Positions 7,633 to 16,038 of a DNA stretch of 64,000 bases are shown piece after piece. Source of the stretch: Akkermansia massiliensis (GTDB lineage: Bacteria > Verrucomicrobiota > Verrucomicrobiia > Verrucomicrobiales > Akkermansiaceae); NCBI RefSeq assembly GCF_023516715.1, contig NZ_JAMGSI010000002.1, forward strand, positions 1,224,504 through 1,288,503. The letters run 5' to 3'. Position 1 is the first letter of the stretch; each line of letters starts with the position of its first letter. The notes beneath the pieces are model-generated. The model saw only the letters and a list, made by a program, of their open reading frames with translations. It ran no database searches and was not told where the DNA came from. The position numbers were made by a program, and so were the translations under genes.

Positions 7633-9029
7633 AACGTCTGATGCTTCTTCTCATGGCCGCACTGCTGGCTTCCTGCGGCAGTCCCGCCGTATTTGAAAGG
7701 CCCGTCATGGAAATGCCGGAGGGAACGGCCCGGACTTCTCCCGTGGGGACCGGGTGGTGGCGCATCTTCAATGACCGTGCGCTGGACCGCCTGGAAGAAA
7801 AGGCCGTGGCTCATAACCGCGATCTTGTCCGCGCGGCCGCCTTGGTGGACCAGGCCTCCGCCCTGGCGGCGCAGGCGGGATCCGCCATGCTGCCCCGGGC
7901 GGAACTGGAAGCTGGAGCCAGCAGCGAGGAACTGTCCGAAGGTGAACGCTATATGAACAACCTGCCGGACCGGGCGAGGGATTTGTGGTCCATGTCCGGC
8001 GTGCTCTCCTATGAAGTGGACCTGTGGGGGAAGTTGCGGGCGCGCACGGAGGTCGCCCGGGCGGAACTGCTGGCTTCCGCCGCCGCTCGGGATGCGGTTT
8101 ATCTGCGGCTGACGGCGGAAGTGGCCTCCGCCTACATCAATGTGCGCACGTGGGAGGAAAAATGCCTTATCATCCGCCGCGTCCATGCCTCTTATGAACA
8201 GACCTGCGCCATGTATGAAAAAAGGTTTGTGCAGGGGCAGTACCCGGAGCTTGCCCTGCGCCGCGTCCAGGCGGAGCGCTCCAAAACGCTGGCCCAGCTC
8301 AGGCTGTCGGAAAACGAACTGTCCCGTGCTGAAAGCGTGCTGTCCGTGCTGGTGGGGGACAGTCCCAGGCAGGTGATGAAGGGCGGAAGGCCCGGCGGGG
8401 GTAATGCCGCCCTGCTGGCTTCTCCTCCGGTCATTCCGGCGCGGCTCCCTGGTGACATGATCGAACGCCGTCCGGATATCTGGGAGCTGGAATCCCGGCT
8501 GAAAGCCGCCTTTTACGGAAGGGAGGCGGCGCGGAAGGACAGGTTCCCGTCCCTGGTGCTGACGGGGCAGCTGGGGCAGGTCAGCACCCAGTTGAACGAA
8601 CTGCTGAACCAGTCTTCCAGAAATTATGAATTGGGAGCGGGCATTCTCCAGACCCTGTTTGACGGGGGGAGGAAGCGAGCCGTCGTGCGCGCCGTGGACG
8701 CCAAATGCGCCGCCGTCCAGGCCGCGTATGAGCAGGCTGTCCTGAACGCTTTCCGGGAAATCAGGGATGCCCTGGTGGAACGCCGCAAAAGCGCGGAGGT
8801 TTACGAGGCCACGCTTGATGAAGTGAACTGCCTGCGCCGCAGCTGGGACATTGCGTCCAGGCAGTATGAGGCCGGGTATGTGGGGCTGATGGATGCCCTG
8901 GATACGCACAGGAGCCTGCTGAGCGGGGAGCTGGACATGGCGGATGCCGCGCAGATGCGGCTGAATGCCGTCGTCAAATTCTGCAAGGCTCTCGGCGGCG
9001 GATGGCAGCGGCGCCCCGGTTCCTCATGA
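7629..9029 (+). CDS. Outer-membrane efflux lipoprotein (NodT/OprM/TolC family)
   Basis: This is the outer-membrane exit duct of the tripartite pump. A lipoprotein signal (LMLLLMAALLASCGS) ends in a lipobox with Cys. Two repeated TolC-type helical domains follow. Typical family segments are GWWRIFNDRALDRLEEKAV near the N-terminus, SYEVDLWGKLRARTEVARAE in the middle, and RPDIWELESRLKAAFYG at the start of the second repeat. The start at 7629 overlaps the MFS stop as ATGA. It is the last gene of the operon. No clear terminator is seen after it. Confidence 0.9.
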   Translation: MKRLMLLLMAALLASCGSPAVFERPVMEMPEGTARTSPVGTGWWRIFNDRALDRLEEKAVAHNRDLVRAAALVDQASALAAQAGSAMLPRAELEAGASSEELSEGERYMNNLPDRARDLWSMSGVLSYEVDLWGKLRARTEVARAELLASAAARDAVYLRLTAEVASAYINVRTWEEKCLIIRRVHASYEQTCAMYEKRFVQGQYPELALRRVQAERSKTLAQLRLSENELSRAESVLSVLVGDSPRQVMKGGRPGGGNAALLASPPVIPARLPGDMIERRPDIWELESRLKAAFYGREAARKDRFPSLVLTGQLGQVSTQLNELLNQSSRNYELGAGILQTLFDGGRKRAVVRAVDAKCAAVQAAYEQAVLNAFREIRDALVERRKSAEVYEATLDEVNCLRRSWDIASRQYEAGYVGLMDALDTHRSLLSGELDMADAAQMRLNAVVKFCKALGGGWQRRPGSS

Positions 9030-9482
9030 GGAACGGTTCTTGCCGCCGGGGATGCCCCCATCTGCTCCGGAGGAAGTTTTCCGGCAGGGAAGGGAGGGGA
9101 TGTCCATTCCCGGCAGGTGGCGGGGAAAAGCACGGAACAGCGGGGCTATCAAACTATTTGCTTGCATTCTCCTTGACAGGGCTTATGCTGGCATCCGACG
9201 TTCGGGGACTCGTTTCCCGGTGCGTTTCTGTCGGGCATGCCTTGAGAAATTTTCGGATTTTCACAGGCTGTCAAGCCGGTAAGACTGGGCCGGAGCGTTT
9301 GATCCATCTGGGATGTGCGCCCTGCCGCGCGGACAGTGTTCCCCTTTATTTTTGGGAAAAGGCTGCTGCGGATAACACTCTTCCTGAGGCACTGCCCGTA
9401 CCTGACGCCATTCAGGCTTCCCGCCCGGAGCCGGTCTGAATGGGCTGATGAGGCTGCGGGTGACTGAAAGACAAGAAATATA
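9030..9482 (+). other. Intergenic region with pnp promoter and long leader
   Basis: No convincing gene lies in these 453 bp. The left third holds only small inverted repeats. A promoter is predicted at 9162-9189, which leaves a leader of nearly 290 bases before pnp. The leader has several short GC-rich complementary stretches but no T-tract terminator. It could carry the autoregulatory RNA structure typical of pnp, although the E. coli rpsO-pnp arrangement is absent. Confidence 0.5.
9162..9189 (+). promoter_or_regulatory. Predicted pnp promoter
   Basis: TTGCAT (9162-9167), a 16-bp spacer and TATGCT (9184-9189). The 16-bp spacing matches other promoters in this window. A TTGACA at 9173 lies inside the spacer but has no -10 at the right distance. 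Confidence 0.45.
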
Positions 9483-11627
9483 ATGAGCATACATTCAGTT
9501 GAATGCAACGTTGGTACGAATCCCATCACGATTGAAACCGGAAAAATGGCCCGTCTGGCAGACGGCGCGGTTGTCGTCCGCAGCGGCGATACCGTCGTTC
9601 TCGTGACCGTGGTGAGCGCCACCAAAGTCAAGGAAGGCCAGACCTTCTTCCCCCTGTCCGTGGAATACAAGGAAAAGGCCGCTGCCGCGGGCATGTTCCC
9701 CGGCGGTTACTTCAAGCGTGAAGGCCGCCCCACGGAAAAGGAAATCCTGACGTGCCGCATGACGGACCGCCCCCTGCGCCCGATGTTCCCCAAGGGCTAC
9801 TTCTATGATACGCAGGTGATCACCCTTCTGCTTTCCGCCGACGGTGAAAATGAACCGGACATTCTGAGCATCAACGGCGCTTCCGCCGCCTGCGTCGTTT
9901 CCGACCTCCCCTTTGCCGAACCCGTGGGCGCCGTCCGCGTGGGCCGCGTTGACGGCCAGTTCATCATCAACCCGACCAATTCCCAGCGTGAAAACAGCCA
10001 GCTTGACCTGGTGTTTGCCGGGACGAAGGACCAGGTGATCATGATTGAAGGTTCCGCCAACGAACTGCCGGAAGAAGACTTCATCGCCGCCCTGCGCCTG
10101 GCTCAGGAAAACGTGAAGGTTCTTTGCGAAAAGCAGGAAGAGCTCCGCGCCGTCTGCGGCAAGGAAAAGCGTTCCTACGAACTCTGCCTTGCCAAGCCGG
10201 AACTGCTGGAAATCGGCTATGAAATCGCCGGTGACCGCATTGAAGACGCCATCTATGCCGCCTCCAAGGTGGAACGCCAGAAGAAGGTGGGAGCCCTGCG
10301 CGACGAAGTGGAAGCCGCCATCAAGGAACGCCATCCGGAAGCTACCGATTTTGACGTGGAACAGGTCTTTGAATACATTCAGAAGAAGGCCTTCCGCATC
10401 TCCATCATGGACAAGGACAAGCGCGCCGACGGCCGCGCCCTCAAGGAACTGCGCCCCCTGACCGCGGAAATCAACGTGCTGCCCTCCGTGGTGCACGGCT
10501 CCGCGATGTTTGCCCGCGGTGAAACCATGTCCCTCTGCCTGGCGACGCTCGCTCCGATGGAAGAACGCCAGTACATGGACAACTACACGGGCAGCGTGAA
10601 TGAAAAGCGCTTCATCCTGCACTACAACTTCCCGCCCTTCTCCGTGGGCGATACCGGTCGTTTCGGCGGTCAGAACCGTCGTGAAATCGGCCATGGCGCC
10701 CTGGCGGAACGTTCCATCGCTCCGGTTGTCCCGAGTGAACAGGAATTCCCGTACGCCATCCGCATTTCTTCTGAAATCATGGAATCCAACGGTTCCACCT
10801 CCATGGCTTCCGTCTGCGCGGGCACGATGTCCCTGCTGGCGGCCGGCGTGCCCCTCAAGCGCCCCGTGGCGGGCATTTCCGTGGGCCTGGTGACGGAACA
10901 GAATGACCAGCATGAAATCACCACGTACAAGACCCTTCTGGACATCATCGGTTCCGAAGACTTCTACGGTGACATGGACTTCAAGCTTTGCGGCACGTCT
11001 GAAGGCGTGACGGGCTACCAGCTGGACCTCAAGCTGCCCGGCATCCCCCTCTCCATTCTGGAAGAAGCCATCCACGTGGCGAAGGCCGGACGCACGGACG
11101 TGCTGAAAGTCATGAATGACGCCATTGCGGCTCCGGCCCAGATGAGCCCGAATGCTCCCCGCATTGAGACCACCAAGATTCCCGCCGACCGCATTGGCGA
11201 GCTGATTGGCCCCGGCGGCAAGAACATCAAGGCCATCCAGGCTGAATCCGGCGCCGACATCAACATTGAGGAAGACGGCACCGTGCACATCTACGCCTCC
11301 AAGCAGGAAGGCCTGGACCGTGCGCTGGAACTGGTCACCCGCATGTTCAAGACCATTGAAATCGGTGAACTGTACACCGGCAAGATTGTTTCCACGACCA
11401 CCTTCGGCGCGTTCATGGAAGTGCTTCCCGGCAAGGACGGCCTGATTCACATCTCCGAGCTGGCCGAAGGCCGCACCGCCAAGACGGAAGACGTCGTTAG
11501 CGTGGGAGACGTGGTGACTGCCAAGTGCATCGGCATCGACGACAAGGGCCGTGTGAAGATGTCCGTGCGCGCCGCTCTGCGCGACGCCAAGGCAGCCGAA
11601 GCGGAAGCCGCCGGCATCACGGAATAA
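9483..11627 (+). CDS. pnp: Polyribonucleotide nucleotidyltransferase (PNPase)
   Basis: This 714-residue enzyme degrades RNA 3' to 5' by phosphorolysis and is a degradosome component. Domains in order: first RNase PH-like domain (about 10-145, ending after REGRPTEKEILTCRMTDRPL), an alpha-helical linker, second RNase PH-like domain (about 310-550, with RGETMSLCLATLAPMEERQ and GDMDFKLCGTSEGVTGYQLD), KH domain (IGELIGPGGKNIKAIQAESG) and S1 domain (GKIVSTTTFGAFMEVLPGKDGLIHISEL). Length is that of the family. The ATG at 9483 is preceded by a purine-rich stretch but no strong ribosome-binding site. Confidence 0.98.
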   Translation: MSIHSVECNVGTNPITIETGKMARLADGAVVVRSGDTVVLVTVVSATKVKEGQTFFPLSVEYKEKAAAAGMFPGGYFKREGRPTEKEILTCRMTDRPLRPMFPKGYFYDTQVITLLLSADGENEPDILSINGASAACVVSDLPFAEPVGAVRVGRVDGQFIINPTNSQRENSQLDLVFAGTKDQVIMIEGSANELPEEDFIAALRLAQENVKVLCEKQEELRAVCGKEKRSYELCLAKPELLEIGYEIAGDRIEDAIYAASKVERQKKVGALRDEVEAAIKERHPEATDFDVEQVFEYIQKKAFRISIMDKDKRADGRALKELRPLTAEINVLPSVVHGSAMFARGETMSLCLATLAPMEERQYMDNYTGSVNEKRFILHYNFPPFSVGDTGRFGGQNRREIGHGALAERSIAPVVPSEQEFPYAIRISSEIMESNGSTSMASVCAGTMSLLAAGVPLKRPVAGISVGLVTEQNDQHEITTYKTLLDIIGSEDFYGDMDFKLCGTSEGVTGYQLDLKLPGIPLSILEEAIHVAKAGRTDVLKVMNDAIAAPAQMSPNAPRIETTKIPADRIGELIGPGGKNIKAIQAESGADINIEEDGTVHIYASKQEGLDRALELVTRMFKTIEIGELYTGKIVSTTTFGAFMEVLPGKDGLIHISELAEGRTAKTEDVVSVGDVVTAKCIGIDDKGRVKMSVRAALRDAKAAEAEAAGITE

Positions 11628-11655
11628 CGGTTTTTCCATTGAGCCTTTAAACTTC

Positions 11656-11700
11656 CAGCCCCGTTTCCGGTTTGTTCCGGGAGCGGGGCTGTTTGATTGT
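11656..11700 (+). terminator. Probable pnp terminator
   Basis: CAGCCCCG (11656-11663) pairs with CGGGGCTG (11684-11691), with further inner pairing, and is followed by a T-rich run. The region from here to 11945 holds no supported gene. Confidence 0.65.
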
Positions 11701-11945
11701 TTAAGGGGGGGGTTGACTGTAAGAAGGGAAGGGCTGTTCGCGTGATCTTCCGGATGTTTTTTTGCTGTTTCAGGGAGGAGCCGGGAAAAATCAGGCAGCC
11801 AAGGAGAACAGGCTGCGGAAGAAACCGGAAGGCGGTTTTGTTTTTGCAGCGGTATGTTTCTGGACCGCGGGCTGGATTCGCGCCTGCGTTATTGCCGTTC
11901 CTTCCGTAAGAAGATTTTTTTGCCGTACGGCATTCCTGCGGGACG

Positions 11946-13130
11946 TCAGGGATGTTCCTTTTTCTGCACGGACGCCGTTTTCACTTCAGCAGAAGGAGGC
12001 GTGCACAGAAAGCGGCCCAGCAGATCCAGCGTGGCTTTCACTTCCTTCAGGTCCGCCAGCTCCCGGGGAGAATGCATGTAGCGGATGGGGGGGCCCAGAA
12101 AAGCGGCGTGGCCGCCGTAAAGCTTGACGGGGACGAAATTGGCCATGCCGGGCGGGAAAGCGGCGTCCTTCTGGAACGGAATCCCGTGTTCTTCCGCCAG
12201 TTGGAGCAGTTGGGCAGTGATAGGCTGGTAAAAAATTTTGTCATGAGTAAAAATGACGGGGCCTTCCCCCATGGCCTGGCGGCTCAATCGCTCGTTTTCT
12301 TCACGGGGCGGCAGGTCGTCCAGCTGGACGGTATCCAGCGTGCAGTCAATAACAATAGCTAGTTTGGGACGGTTCCTGCCGCAATACGCCGTGGCTCCTG
12401 CCAGCCCTGTTTCTTCCTGGGAGGAGGAAAGGAGCGTGACGTGGTATTTCAGGTCTTTTTTGTGCCGGGACAGGAAGGAGGCCAGCTCCATCAGCATGAA
12501 GGAATTGAGGCGGCAGTCCAGGCCGTGGGCCATCAGGCGCGTGCCGTGCAGCAATTCCGGCTTGGTGGAGGGAACGCCGCGCCGGCCGACGCTCAAGCCC
12601 ATTTCCCGTGCTTCCTCCGCGCTGGATGCCCCTGCGTCAAACAGGATGTATTCCCCTCCTGCCGGAAGGGGCTCGCGGTTCAGCCACCAGCCGGGAACCG
12701 CCCCGGCAAAGGCGGTGACGGGGCCGTGTTCCCCGTCAAAACGGTAAGGGCAGGAAAGCATGGACTGGAAGTCCGGAAAGCCGACGGGCCTTACTTTCAG
12801 AAAGCCGGACGGAGTGATGCCTGCAATGACAACGCCCACTTCGTCGGCATGGGCGTCTATCAGCAATTCCGGTGCGTCCGGGTCCGGGCTGCGGAACGTA
12901 GCCCAGGCATTTTGATGCGCGTCCGTGCCGGAACTGTCCGCCAGGGGCGCCACGTGCTTGAGCCAGAATTGCTGGAGGGGGGCTTCCGCTCCGGAAGTGG
13001 AGGGGATGTCCAGCAGGGAAGCCAGACGTTCCATGGACTGGCCGCTGAAAGGCGGCTGCGTTTCCGGCATGGAGGCCACGCAAAGGTTGAAAAGAAGCAG
13101 TGGAAGCAGCAAAAAGCGGATAGAAGGCAT
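11946..13130 (-). CDS. Exported M42-family-like metallopeptidase
   Basis: The protein has the metal-ligand pattern of M42 aminopeptidases (glutamyl aminopeptidase/FrvX): His in DAHADEVG, Asp in HGLDCRLN, the Glu pair in SSSQEETGLAGA, Asp in VIDCTL and His in YMHSPRE. It should be a dinuclear metal enzyme that removes N-terminal residues from peptides. Unlike cytosolic M42 enzymes it starts with a clear signal peptide (MPSIRFLLLPLLLFNLCVAS), so it is probably periplasmic or secreted. An ATG at 13145 is also possible; 13130 begins the signal peptide more directly. The usual LDDR motif reads LDCR here. Its nearest neighbour is divergent. Confidence 0.82.
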   Translation of the reverse strand: MPSIRFLLLPLLLFNLCVASMPETQPPFSGQSMERLASLLDIPSTSGAEAPLQQFWLKHVAPLADSSGTDAHQNAWATFRSPDPDAPELLIDAHADEVGVVIAGITPSGFLKVRPVGFPDFQSMLSCPYRFDGEHGPVTAFAGAVPGWWLNREPLPAGGEYILFDAGASSAEEAREMGLSVGRRGVPSTKPELLHGTRLMAHGLDCRLNSFMLMELASFLSRHKKDLKYHVTLLSSSQEETGLAGATAYCGRNRPKLAIVIDCTLDTVQLDDLPPREENERLSRQAMGEGPVIFTHDKIFYQPITAQLLQLAEEHGIPFQKDAAFPPGMANFVPVKLYGGHAAFLGPPIRYMHSPRELADLKEVKATLDLLGRFLCTPPSAEVKTASVQKKEHP

Positions 13131-13219
13131 TCCCCAGCCTATCATGGAAGAAGGGCGGGAAGCAATGCTGGAGGAATGAAGTGCGCGGTCCGCATGGCAG
13201 ATTTTTTTGTTTCCCGTTC

Positions 13220-13247
13220 TTGACAGGATTTTTTTGGTTCCTATGAT
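13220..13247 (+). promoter_or_regulatory. Promoter of the CNNM/CorC gene pair
   Basis: A consensus TTGACA (13220-13225), a 16-bp spacer and TATGAT (13242-13247) give the best housekeeping promoter in the window, 40 bp ahead of the ATG at 13287. Confidence 0.75.
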
Positions 13248-13286
13248 GCGGATGCCCGTTGCGTTTTACGGACACCCCCGCCATAC

Positions 13287-14621
13287 ATGATTCTTTTTAT
13301 CATCTTCGTTATTCTTTTCCTGATTCTGGTCAACGCCTTTTACGTTGCCGCAGAATTCGCAGCGGTGAGCGTGCGCCGCAACATGATCCGGGAGATGGCG
13401 GAAGGCGGCAGCAAGGTGGCTGCCCATTTGCTGAGGATTTTGGAAAACACGAAGGAACTGGACCGCTACATTGCGGCCTGCCAGTTCGGCATTACCATTT
13501 CCAGCCTGATTCTGGGTGCGTACGGCCAGGTGGAACTGTCCGCCTACCTGCTCCCCCTGTTTGAACGGTTTGGCGGCATGGATTCCGTGATGGCCAATTC
13601 CGTAGCCGCCATTGTAGTGCTGGTCGTCCTGACGGTCCTGCAGGTGATTCTGGGGGAACTGATGCCCAAGTCCCTGGCGCTGCAGTTTCCCAAGCAGGCG
13701 GCCCTGTACACGTATTACCCCATGCGCTGGACGCTGACCTTCTTCGCATGGTTCATTGACTTCCTGAACGGAAGCGGTCTTCTGCTGCTTAAACTGTTCC
13801 GTCTGCCCCCCGGAGGCCACCAGCACATCCACTCCCAGCAGGAGATCAACATGCTGCTGGATGAAAGCCACCAGGGCGGCATGCTGGAGGAGGATGAACA
13901 CGAACGGCTGCACAGCGCGCTTTCCCTGGCGGAACGTACGGTGGAGCAGATCATGATTCCCCGTTTCCAGCTCGTCTGCCTGGATGTGGACGCTACCCAG
14001 GAGGATATTCTGAACATGATTGCGGACAGGCCCCATACCCATATTCCGGTGTATGAAGGAAACCGGGAGGCCGTCATCGGCATGCTGCACATCAAGGACA
14101 TGGTGGCCGCGTATGCGGAAAAGGGTGTTCTGCCCCCCCTGCGCTCCATGCTGCGGCAGGTGCCGTGCGTGATGGAGATGCAGACGGTGGAGATGCTGAT
14201 GTCTCGTCTGCGGGAGGACAAGGCCAAGGAAGCCTTTGTGCTGGATGAGTACGGCAAGTTCGTGGGGCTGGTGACGCTGGAACGGCTGCTGGGTGAAATG
14301 GTGGGGGATATTGATGAGGAATTCATCCGCTCCGGGGAAAAGGTGGAATACCTGCCGGACGGTTCCGTGCGTATTCCCGGCATGATGCGCGCCCATAAGG
14401 CGGAATGCCTGGTGCCCTTCCTGATGAACGGCGCCACCACAGTGGGCGGCTGCGTGATCAAGCACATGTCCTGCATTCCGAAGGAGGGGGACCGCCTGAT
14501 TATTGCGGGGCGCGTGCTGGTGGTGGAAAAGATGGACCACAACCGCGTTTCCTCCATCCTTCTGTTGCCTCCGGAGAAAAAGGAGGATGAACCTGCCATG
14601 GAAAGCGGGGTGGAATCATGA
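13287..14621 (+). CDS. CNNM/CorC-type membrane protein with CBS domains (first of pair)
   Basis: A DUF21/CNNM transmembrane domain (residues 1-190; starts with IILFIIFVILFLILVNAFYVAAEFA and includes LGELMPKSLALQFP) is followed by a CBS pair (about 210-335, TVEQIMIPRFQLVCLDVD and DEYGKFVGLVTLERLLGEMV) and a C-terminal CorC/HlyC domain (VEYLPDGSVRIPGMM). The family is linked to magnesium/cobalt efflux or related divalent-cation homeostasis; older annotations call it hemolysin. It is followed by a paralogue with ATGA overlap, so both are made from one mRNA and may form a heteromer. Confidence 0.88.
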   Translation: MILFIIFVILFLILVNAFYVAAEFAAVSVRRNMIREMAEGGSKVAAHLLRILENTKELDRYIAACQFGITISSLILGAYGQVELSAYLLPLFERFGGMDSVMANSVAAIVVLVVLTVLQVILGELMPKSLALQFPKQAALYTYYPMRWTLTFFAWFIDFLNGSGLLLLKLFRLPPGGHQHIHSQQEINMLLDESHQGGMLEEDEHERLHSALSLAERTVEQIMIPRFQLVCLDVDATQEDILNMIADRPHTHIPVYEGNREAVIGMLHIKDMVAAYAEKGVLPPLRSMLRQVPCVMEMQTVEMLMSRLREDKAKEAFVLDEYGKFVGLVTLERLLGEMVGDIDEEFIRSGEKVEYLPDGSVRIPGMMRAHKAECLVPFLMNGATTVGGCVIKHMSCIPKEGDRLIIAGRVLVVEKMDHNRVSSILLLPPEKKEDEPAMESGVES

Positions 14622-15943
14622 TGACGATTTTTATTATTCTGCTGCTGATTGTACTGAACGGCCTGTTTGTGGCCGCGGAATTTGCGCTGCTTGGCGCGCC
14701 CCGCGCGGCTCTTGAGCAAATGGGGGCGTCCGGCAACATGGTGGCGCGCCGTGTTTCCCAGATATTGAAAACGCCCCGTTTGCAGGACCGCTACATTGCC
14801 ACGGCCCAGCTCGGCATCACATTCGCCAGCCTGGGGCTGGGCATGTACGGGGAGCATGCCGTGGCCAGATGGCTCCACGAATGGCTGGCCCAGTACGGCT
14901 GGGCCTCCTGGCTGGTGGCGCATGGCGCAGCCAGCGTTCTGTCCGTAGCGGTGCTGACGTACCTGCACATCGTGCTCGGGGAAATGGTGCCCAAGGCTCT
15001 TTCCCTCCAGTACGCCACGAAGCTCTGCCTCATCATTACGATGCCCATGTACGTGATTCAGCTCTGCCTGTATCCGCTGGTGGTGGGCATGAACACCCTG
15101 GGCAACTTCTTCCTGAGGCTGCTGGGCGTGGACAGGAATGAATCCAAATCCCATTACCATTCTGCGGAAGAACTTCAGTACATCATTGAGGAAAGCCATG
15201 AAAACGGCGCCCTGCCGCAGGAATCCGGCCGCATCATGGACGGCCTGTTTGACCTGGAAGACCTGTATGTTCACCAGGTCATGACTCCGCGCGTCAGGAT
15301 AGACGCCATTCCGGAAAGAGCTGGGCATGAGCAGATAAGGGAAATCGTGCGCCGCACCCGCCGTACCCGCTACCCTGTCTACCGCGGGGACCTGGACCAC
15401 GTGGTGGGCATGGTGCATGCCCGTGACCTGTTCCGCATCATGCTGCGCGGGAAGGCCCTGACGTCCGAATACATCCACGCCATTCCCAAGGTGCCCAAGA
15501 CGGTGAAGTTTGACAACGTGGTGGAGATCATGAGGAAGGACAATGTGCGCCTTGCCATCATTCTGGACGAGCATGGGGGAACCTCCGGCCTGCTGACCCT
15601 GACGGACGTGTTTTCCGAGGTGATGGGCTGGGACCGCGGCCGCATCAGAGTATTGACAGACCTGCCGCGGGACGCAGTGGGCTTCTCCTGCGACGTGTCC
15701 GGACTCGCCCGTATTGAGGAGCTGGGGGAAGCCATGGACATGGACTTGCAGAGTGAGGAAATCGATACTGTGGGCGGCCTGATTCTCAATCTGCTGGAAG
15801 CTCCGGCGGAGGAAGGGGACACTGTGGGCTACCGCGGCCTGGAATTCAAGGTGACCCGGACGGAGAACGGCGGTGTGGAACGCTGCACCGTAACCCGGAT
15901 TACTCCACTGATGCGGGAGGAAGCTTTGGAAGAAGAGGAATAA
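14618..15943 (+). CDS. CNNM/CorC-type membrane protein with CBS domains (second of pair)
   Basis: A paralogue of the preceding gene with the same order: CNNM membrane domain (MMTIFIILLLIVLNGLFVAAEFALL; LHIVLGEMVPKALSLQYA), CBS pair (VHQVMTPRVRIDAIPE; LDEHGGTSGLLTLTDVFSEV) and CorC/HlyC domain ending in a Glu run. Likely role is divalent-cation transport or its control in the inner membrane. Its start overlaps the previous stop as ATGA. The two proteins differ widely outside the core motifs, so this is an old duplication. Confidence 0.88.
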   Translation: MMTIFIILLLIVLNGLFVAAEFALLGAPRAALEQMGASGNMVARRVSQILKTPRLQDRYIATAQLGITFASLGLGMYGEHAVARWLHEWLAQYGWASWLVAHGAASVLSVAVLTYLHIVLGEMVPKALSLQYATKLCLIITMPMYVIQLCLYPLVVGMNTLGNFFLRLLGVDRNESKSHYHSAEELQYIIEESHENGALPQESGRIMDGLFDLEDLYVHQVMTPRVRIDAIPERAGHEQIREIVRRTRRTRYPVYRGDLDHVVGMVHARDLFRIMLRGKALTSEYIHAIPKVPKTVKFDNVVEIMRKDNVRLAIILDEHGGTSGLLTLTDVFSEVMGWDRGRIRVLTDLPRDAVGFSCDVSGLARIEELGEAMDMDLQSEEIDTVGGLILNLLEAPAEEGDTVGYRGLEFKVTRTENGGVERCTVTRITPLMREEALEEEE

Positions 15944-16038
15944 TCCGCGGGACTCAGGCGGGAATGCGCCGGAACCGCGTTGCTTTGTGCAAAAGTTCCT
16001 TGGTGGAGCGCGTATGATATGGCAGAATATTTTCCGTC

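Noticed and set aside
9173..9178. TTGACA as -35 box of pnp
   Set aside because: The nearest -10-like hexamer is only 5 bp away; TTGCAT 11 bp upstream has the right spacing.
9478..9485. TATAAT overlapping the pnp start codon
   Set aside because: The ATG lies within it, so it cannot be the -10 box for this start.
9495..11639. A 714-codon open frame antisense to pnp
   Set aside because: It is the exact shadow of a certain gene; its His/Gly/Val-rich translation matches no protein type and arises from biased third codon positions.
11911..11931. T-tract plus GCCGTACGGC palindrome as a terminator
   Set aside because: The T run lies on the wrong side of the hairpin for either neighbouring gene.
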